From Cupriavidus malaysiensis (GTDB lineage: Bacteria; Pseudomonadota; Gammaproteobacteria; Burkholderiales; Burkholderiaceae): 64,000 nt of DNA. Position numbers and translations under genes: made by a program. The notes under the pieces were generated by a model. That model was not told the origin of the DNA and made no database searches. It saw only the letters and a list, made by a program, of their open reading frames with translations. How positions within the stretch are numbered: the stretch's first letter is position 1; each line of letters starts with the position of its first letter. Below are positions 59,452-64,000 of the stretch, in pieces. The stretch covers positions 1,426,001-1,490,000 of the forward strand of contig NZ_CP017755.1 in the NCBI RefSeq assembly GCF_001854325.1, given 5' to 3'.

Positions 59452-60747
59452 TCACTTCGCTGCTGCGCTTCGACATGCTTTTTCCCACTGCAGTTCTAGT
59501 TGTCCCGAGGGCGCGAACCGGTAGCGGCCTTCGTCATAGCCGAGGCCGAACAGTCCGAGCACGGTGTCGTAATAGGTTGCCGGCGCGCGCTGCTGGTGCA
59601 CCGGGTCGGCCAGTCCCTGGGCACGGCTGCGCTGCGCTGCCAGGCCGGACGAGCCGGCCGCGGCCAGGAAGGGCAGCAGCGCCGCGGAGAAGCCGAGCGG
59701 GCCCTCGCCCTCGAGCGCGCCGCTGTCGGCGTGCATGCGCTCGGGCGGCGCGGCGAGCCCGGCCATGCGCTGGGCGTGGGGCGCCAGAGCCTGCCGGATG
59801 GCACGGCCGGCCGCGTCGGCGCGCGGTGTCATGCCGGACCACAGGTAGACGCGGATGGCGTCGTAGCTGCTGACGTCGCCCTTGACCGCATCGGTGCCGA
59901 AGCCGCCCGGGCTGGCATAGGCGGACCAGTCGGGCACGATGCCCCGCCGGGCCACCGCCGTGATGAAGCGCCCGGCCTGCACGGCCAGCGTGGCCCATGG
60001 CCCGGCACCGTCGGCGGCAGCCAGGCGCCTCAGCACCGGCACCGGCAGGTAGCTGGCATTGAGGCGCCACTGGCGCGGTGCGTCGCTCTTGGCGTCGCTC
60101 CTGGCGCCGCCCTTGCCGTCATCCTTCGCGGCCGAGGCAGCTTCGGCCTTGTCCGCCGGCTTCGGGCCGCCTGTCATGAAGCCTTGCGGTCCCGGCAGCA
60201 GCATGGTGCCGAAGCCGGGCAGGCTGCCGACCTCCTGCGCCGCCACCTGCTTGAGCAGGGCGCGCGCGGCCGTGGCGTAGCGGGGTTGTTTCCACAGGCG
60301 CGCGCCTTCCAGCAGCGCGTAGGCGAACCACAGGTCGGCGTCGGAGGCGGAGTTGGCATCGATCACGCCCCAGGAGCCGTCGCTGCGGCGGCCCCAGCGC
60401 CAGGCCGGCAGCCTGGTGGCGAGATCGCCGGCGCCCAGGTTGGCCACGCTCCATTGCCACAGGCGGTCGAAGGTGGCGCGGTCGTTGGCGATCAGTGCGA
60501 ACACCATGCCGTAGGACTGCCCCTCCGAGGTGCTGTGCTGCTCGGGCGTGGACGGATCGATGACGCGGCCGTCGTCCTGCACCAGGCGGGCGAGGAACTG
60601 GCGGTACAGCGGCCAGTCGCAGGCCTGGGGGGCAACCTGAGCGGCAGCCTGCGCCGGCCGCGGCAGCGCGCCGAGCAGCGGCGCGGCGCCGAGCGAGCCC
60701 AGCCAGCCGAGCAGGCGCCGCCGCGCGGCGAACGCAGCGTGCCGCAT
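59452..60747 (-). CDS. bcsZ: endoglucanase BcsZ (glycoside hydrolase family 8)
   Basis: A 431-residue periplasmic endo-beta-1,4-glucanase that trims or edits glucan chains during cellulose secretion. The signal region (RRRLLGWLGSLGAAPLLGAL, then PAQAA) precedes the (alpha/alpha)6 barrel. The catalytic acid Glu is in the motif STSEGQSYGMVFAL and the base Asp in SYDAIRVYLWSGM, both as in BcsZ/GH8. Compared with E. coli BcsZ (about 368) it is longer, partly through a charged, repetitive insertion of about 30 residues (PKPADKAEAASAAKDDGKGG and onward). The start at 60747 overlaps the bcsB stop by one base (TGATG). It lies between bcsB and bcsC in the usual operon order. Confidence 0.93.
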   Translation of the reverse strand: MRHAAFAARRRLLGWLGSLGAAPLLGALPRPAQAAAQVAPQACDWPLYRQFLARLVQDDGRVIDPSTPEQHSTSEGQSYGMVFALIANDRATFDRLWQWSVANLGAGDLATRLPAWRWGRRSDGSWGVIDANSASDADLWFAYALLEGARLWKQPRYATAARALLKQVAAQEVGSLPGFGTMLLPGPQGFMTGGPKPADKAEAASAAKDDGKGGARSDAKSDAPRQWRLNASYLPVPVLRRLAAADGAGPWATLAVQAGRFITAVARRGIVPDWSAYASPGGFGTDAVKGDVSSYDAIRVYLWSGMTPRADAAGRAIRQALAPHAQRMAGLAAPPERMHADSGALEGEGPLGFSAALLPFLAAAGSSGLAAQRSRAQGLADPVHQQRAPATYYDTVLGLFGLGYDEGRYRFAPSGQLELQWEKACRSAAAK

Positions 60748-63083
60748 CAGCCCTTGCCTCCATGCCGCATGGCGGCACGTGCGCGCAGCGTCAGGTACAG
60801 CATGGCGCCCAGCAGCAGGGCCGCCAGCCCGATCATCAGCACCAGCGCGTAGGGCCGCTTGGACAGCCACCAGTGTGCATAGGTCCACGGCGGCAGGCGG
60901 CCGACGTAATAGTTCTGCTGCGCCGCCAGGCTGTCGATGGTCTTGCCGCGCAGCACCGCCAGGCTGCCTTGCACCTGGGCGAGCTGTTCCGGCGTCAGCA
61001 GGGCATCGGTCATCGCCTGCAGCCCCTGCGGCGTGTTGCCGATCACGGCGACCACGCTGCGGCCGCTCTGCAGCGGCGATTCGAAGCCGGCCAGCGCCGC
61101 CTGGGTACCGCTGGCGCTGACCGACAGGCGCGCGGCGACGCGCCGGTCGCGCGACAGCTCGGCGCCGTTCCACCAGTCCAGCAGCGTCGAGTAGACCGAG
61201 GTCAGCGTGAAACGCCCTTCGTTGGCGCCCATCCCGACCGGCATGCTGTCGGCCCAGCGGCTGAGCAGCGGCTGGTTCTGCGGCGTGCCTACCACCAGCA
61301 GGTCGCGCGAGGCCACGCTCTGCACCTGGGCGGCACCTGTCACGGTCACGCCGGTGGCGGGGTAGCCGGTCGACTCGCCCATGCGGCCGAGCAGGGTCAG
61401 GTAGGCGGTATAGTCCTCGGCGCCGGGCTTGTCCGGCAGCACCACGGCCGTCTCGGAGAGATCGGCCAGGCGCGTGAAGGGGAAGCCGCTGTTGCCGAAC
61501 ACAGCGAGGTCGGGCAGGGCGATGAAGTGCGGCAGGCCGGATACGTCGATGGTCGAGTCCGGATCGATGGCGCCCTTGACGTTGTCGATCAGCACGTCCT
61601 TGCAGGCGCCCTGCTTGAGATAGTCGTAGTAGTAGTGGAACTGCAGCTGTGTCTGCGCCGGCAGCTGGAACAGCGGCAGCTTGATATTGGCCGTTTCGGG
61701 GATCGAGCCGTCGGGCAGCGCGCGCTCCAGCAGCTGCGTGACGCGGCCCTGCTGGTCCTTGACGGCGCGCAGCGGGAAGGCGCGCAGGAAGCGGCCGCCG
61801 ACGTTGACGTTGAGCGTGGACTTGTCCAGCACCGGGCGCGGCGTGTAACGGTACTTCAGCGCGATCGGCACGCCGTGCCCGCGCCAGTCGAACAGGTCGG
61901 GCGGCAGCCGCAGGTTGACGCGCACCAGGTCCGGGTTGTAGCCGGAAACGTTCAGGTCGCGCGTGTTGGCCAGTTCGCCGAAGCGCACCGGGCGGTCGGT
62001 GCGCAGCCAGTTGGGCGCGTCATAGGGTTGGCGCGGGGCGATCTGGTCGATCTGGGTGATCGTGGCGGTGCTGCCGGACAGCGCGCGCGCGCCCAGCGCC
62101 AGCCCCTGGGCGGCTTTCTTCAGCTCGGCGCTGTCGCGGCCCATCACCAGCAGCAGCTTGCCGTTCGCATCGCCCGGATTGGGCACGATGGCCACCGTCG
62201 GGCCCGACACCGGCGGCAGTGCGACGCCGGCGGGGCGTTCGTCGGCGGTGGCGAAGACCACCGCGTTGCCGCTGGCGGGCACCTGGTTCAGCGCCGCCGG
62301 GAAAGAAGCGCCGCGATAGCCGGCCAGGGCGCCGAACCACGAGGACACCGCACCGGCGGCTTCCAGCGTGGTGGTCGATGGCGCGCCGGCGAAGACGAAG
62401 GGCAAGGTCAGCCGGCGCACGTCACGCCGGTCGAAGAAAGGCAGCGGCAGCAGCGCCAGGTCATTGGCCATGCCCAGCGAGGTGACCGTCAGTTCCAGCA
62501 CGCTGGCATTGCTGACGGTGGCCCACAGGCTGCTGTGGAAGGGGTCCTCGCAGTCGGTGGTGTAGTGGCCGATCAACTGCAGGTTGAGCCGGTTGAACTC
62601 GGTGATCAGCTGCGGCTCGATGGTGATCTCGCGCTCGATCGTCGTGCCCGCCTGTTCCTTGGGCACCGGCAGCGCCGCGGCGACTTCGCCGTTGACGATC
62701 ACGTTGATATGCGACAGCGCGGGGATCAGCGCCGGGGAATAGGTGTAGCGCAGCTTGAGGCGGGCGCCGGTGACCACCTGGTCGGCGCGCACCGAGAAGG
62801 GCACGCCGTTGACGCCGTCGACGCCGCGCAGCTGGAAGGGGTTGTCCGCGCCCAGCTGCTTCAGCGTGAAATTGACCTGTTGCGTGCCGGCGCGCGGCCC
62901 CGCGGGCTGGGCCGTGCCATCGGCCGGGAGCGGCGATTGGCGCGAGGCGGCGGGCACGGTGGCGGCCTGGCGCTGGGCGCCGGCAGGGGCCGCGGCCAGC
63001 AGGGCCAGTGCCAGCAAGGCGCTCAGGCGGGCGGGCCGCGCGCGTCGTTGCGCGTGCGCGTCGGATGGGCGTCGAATCGTCAT
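60747..63083 (-). CDS. bcsB: cyclic di-GMP-dependent cellulose synthase periplasmic subunit BcsB
   Basis: A 778-residue subunit that partners BcsA at the periplasmic side of the inner membrane. A signal sequence (RLSALLALALLAAAPAGAQ) leads to carbohydrate-binding-like and flavodoxin-like domains with LRGVDGVNGVPFSVRADQVV, VNGEVAAALPVPKEQAGTTI and FRYRYTP-type strands (KYRYTPRPVLDKSTL). The C-terminal membrane anchor (YALVLMIGLAALLLGAMLYL) is what activates BcsA in this family. The ATG at 63083 (MTIRRPSD) is used; a TTG immediately upstream is also open. It follows bcsA by about 67 bp and overlaps bcsZ by one base at its end. Confidence 0.94.
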   Translation of the reverse strand: MTIRRPSDAHAQRRARPARLSALLALALLAAAPAGAQRQAATVPAASRQSPLPADGTAQPAGPRAGTQQVNFTLKQLGADNPFQLRGVDGVNGVPFSVRADQVVTGARLKLRYTYSPALIPALSHINVIVNGEVAAALPVPKEQAGTTIEREITIEPQLITEFNRLNLQLIGHYTTDCEDPFHSSLWATVSNASVLELTVTSLGMANDLALLPLPFFDRRDVRRLTLPFVFAGAPSTTTLEAAGAVSSWFGALAGYRGASFPAALNQVPASGNAVVFATADERPAGVALPPVSGPTVAIVPNPGDANGKLLLVMGRDSAELKKAAQGLALGARALSGSTATITQIDQIAPRQPYDAPNWLRTDRPVRFGELANTRDLNVSGYNPDLVRVNLRLPPDLFDWRGHGVPIALKYRYTPRPVLDKSTLNVNVGGRFLRAFPLRAVKDQQGRVTQLLERALPDGSIPETANIKLPLFQLPAQTQLQFHYYYDYLKQGACKDVLIDNVKGAIDPDSTIDVSGLPHFIALPDLAVFGNSGFPFTRLADLSETAVVLPDKPGAEDYTAYLTLLGRMGESTGYPATGVTVTGAAQVQSVASRDLLVVGTPQNQPLLSRWADSMPVGMGANEGRFTLTSVYSTLLDWWNGAELSRDRRVAARLSVSASGTQAALAGFESPLQSGRSVVAVIGNTPQGLQAMTDALLTPEQLAQVQGSLAVLRGKTIDSLAAQQNYYVGRLPPWTYAHWWLSKRPYALVLMIGLAALLLGAMLYLTLRARAAMRHGGKG

Positions 63084-63150
63084 CAAGGCTGTCTCTTCTT
63101 GTTCCTGAATTCCGTTGTTCTTGGGGGCCGGCCGCGGCGGGCCGGGGCCG

Positions 63151-64000
63151 TCAGCGCGCGCGCGCCTGCGGTGCGGGCCGGCGCAGCAAGCGGCGCATCT
63201 CCCGACCGAGGTGGAACATCACGTTCTGGAATCCCATCACGCCGATGCGCATGATCTGCCGTGCCGCCAGCCGCGGCGCGTCGGGGCGCTTGCGGCCCCA
63301 TGAGTCGATCCAGGCGTCGGCGCGGGCGAACGTGCACTGCACGAATTCCATCTCCTGGCGCGGCGTCATCTCGTCGAGCGCGAGGCCGGTATGGCTGCGC
63401 CCGTGGAACACCACCTTGCCGGTGAAGGCATGCTCGTCCTCCTGCAGGTAGAGCGACACGGTGACCGCGTCGCCCTTCTTCAGCTCGCAGCCGGGCGGCA
63501 GCTTGAGGCCGAGGCCGCCTTCGGCGAAGTCGCTGGTCTCGCAGACGATGGTATTGCCGTCGGCCAGGCGCAGCGCGGCCGGCAGGCGCATCGCCACGCG
63601 GTGCGATTCGCGGATCTGGCGCGTCTCGGTGGCCACCGCGATCGAAGCGCCCAGGATGATCAGGTTGTACACCGTCCAGATCAGGTTCAGCACCACCGTG
63701 GTGGTCTCGACCTCCTGCCAGACGAACAGGCGCATCACGCCCACCGCCAGCCCCAGCAGGTTCAGCAGCAGCATGATGAGGTAGGGGCGCGAGATTTCCC
63801 AGTCGAAGTAGGCTTCCTCGATCACGCCGCCCTTCGGTGTCACGTTGAACTTGCCCGCGGCGGGGTTGAGGAAGGCGACCAGGGTCGGGCGCATGATGTA
63901 CCAGGCCAGCACCGACTCGTAGACCTCGTTCCAGAAGGAATGGCGGAACTGGCCCTGCACGCGCGAGTTGGTCATATTGGCGTGCAGCAGGTGGGGCAGC
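63151..64000 (-). CDS. bcsA: cellulose synthase catalytic subunit BcsA, C-terminal part (5' end outside window)
   Basis: The C-terminal 280 or so residues of BcsA. The frame stays open to the last base of the window, so the catalytic GT2 domain (D,D,D,QxxRW) lies outside. Visible are HSFWNEVYESVLAWYIMRPT, several transmembrane helices (LIMLLLNLLGLAVGVMRLFV; VVLNLIWTVYNLIILGASIA) and a PilZ domain with RESHRVAMRLPAAL, the RxxxR arginine motif for c-di-GMP. In the second PilZ motif, usually D-x-S-x-x-G, the Ser position is Ala (SDFAEGGLGLKL). The amphipathic C-terminal tail (RLAARQIMRIGVMGFQ) is conserved. It heads the bcsA-bcsB-bcsZ-bcsC operon. Confidence 0.93.
   Translation of the reverse strand, partial: LPHLLHANMTNSRVQGQFRHSFWNEVYESVLAWYIMRPTLVAFLNPAAGKFNVTPKGGVIEEAYFDWEISRPYLIMLLLNLLGLAVGVMRLFVWQEVETTTVVLNLIWTVYNLIILGASIAVATETRQIRESHRVAMRLPAALRLADGNTIVCETSDFAEGGLGLKLPPGCELKKGDAVTVSLYLQEDEHAFTGKVVFHGRSHTGLALDEMTPRQEMEFVQCTFARADAWIDSWGRKRPDAPRLAARQIMRIGVMGFQNVMFHLGREMRRLLRRPAPQARAR

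Noticed and set aside
54845..59524. very long open frame antisense to bcsC (1559 codons)
   Set aside because: It mirrors the strong third-position GC bias of bcsC; its sequence is repetitive His/Gly/Arg/Val-rich without any domain, whereas the opposite strand encodes clear BcsC.

Overview
The window looks like chromosomal DNA of a high-GC betaproteobacterium of the Burkholderiaceae, most likely Cupriavidus or a close relative. This is inferred from the very GC-rich codon use, several Bug/TctC-type solute-binding proteins paired with catabolic genes, a DUF746-type zinc protein, and a bcsABZC-ordered cellulose locus. No database search was possible. No rRNA, tRNA, CRISPR, insertion sequence or prophage gene was seen. 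About 46 genes are called; most long antisense open frames are GC-skew shadows and are left out.

Left part (1-31 kb), mainly organic-acid and sugar-acid catabolism. It opens with the 3' end of a GltB-like FMN oxidoreductase. Next is a leftward cluster (CoA-transferase, MDR dehydrogenase, Bug binding protein, AraC regulator) divergent from a LysR gene. Then come kdgD and garD, divergent, with two similar operator-like palindromes between them: together these are steps of galactarate/glucarate breakdown. A Fur-box-controlled fecI/fecR/TonB-receptor unit with a Tat-exported accessory protein follows (9.5-14.6 kb). At 15-22 kb a seven-gene leftward operon holds LysR, garR-like, garL-like, a UxaA/GarD-family dehydratase, a CHMI-like tautomerase, an Ldh-family dehydrogenase and a Bug protein. 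It is divergent from a ThDP enzyme, a 5'-truncated Bug remnant and a second Ldh-family dehydrogenase, with an IclR gene convergent to these. I read this as one catabolic island for a hydroxy/sugar acid whose identity the sequence does not give. A HAD-like gene, a MerR-thioesterase pair and a small lipoprotein follow.

Middle part (29.7-42 kb), signalling and envelope. A chemoreceptor and an EAL-CBS-GGDEF protein are divergent, and the space between them carries 11-bp-phased TGTCAY repeats on both strands that match PhoB boxes. Then come an OmpR-type regulator with a degenerate receiver, cardiolipin synthase (with a perfect inverted pair of DnaA boxes upstream), a TetR regulator, three tandem hairpins, a Tyr/Gly-rich lipoprotein, a CPA1 antiporter, a small unknown gene and an acyl-CoA synthetase.

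Right part (41.7-64 kb). A tripartite HME-type RND efflux system is split over two divergent units that share a tandem 18-bp palindromic operator; the outer-membrane gene is translationally coupled to a DUF746-type zinc protein. A divergent NarL-type response regulator and histidine kinase follow, then a DUF2252 gene, a large lipoprotein with a ParB/Srx-type C-terminal domain, and a leftward cellulose operon bcsA(partial)-bcsB-bcsZ-bcsC. The c-di-GMP enzyme at 31.6 kb and the PilZ domain of BcsA at 63 kb belong to the same signalling theme, but a direct link is inference.
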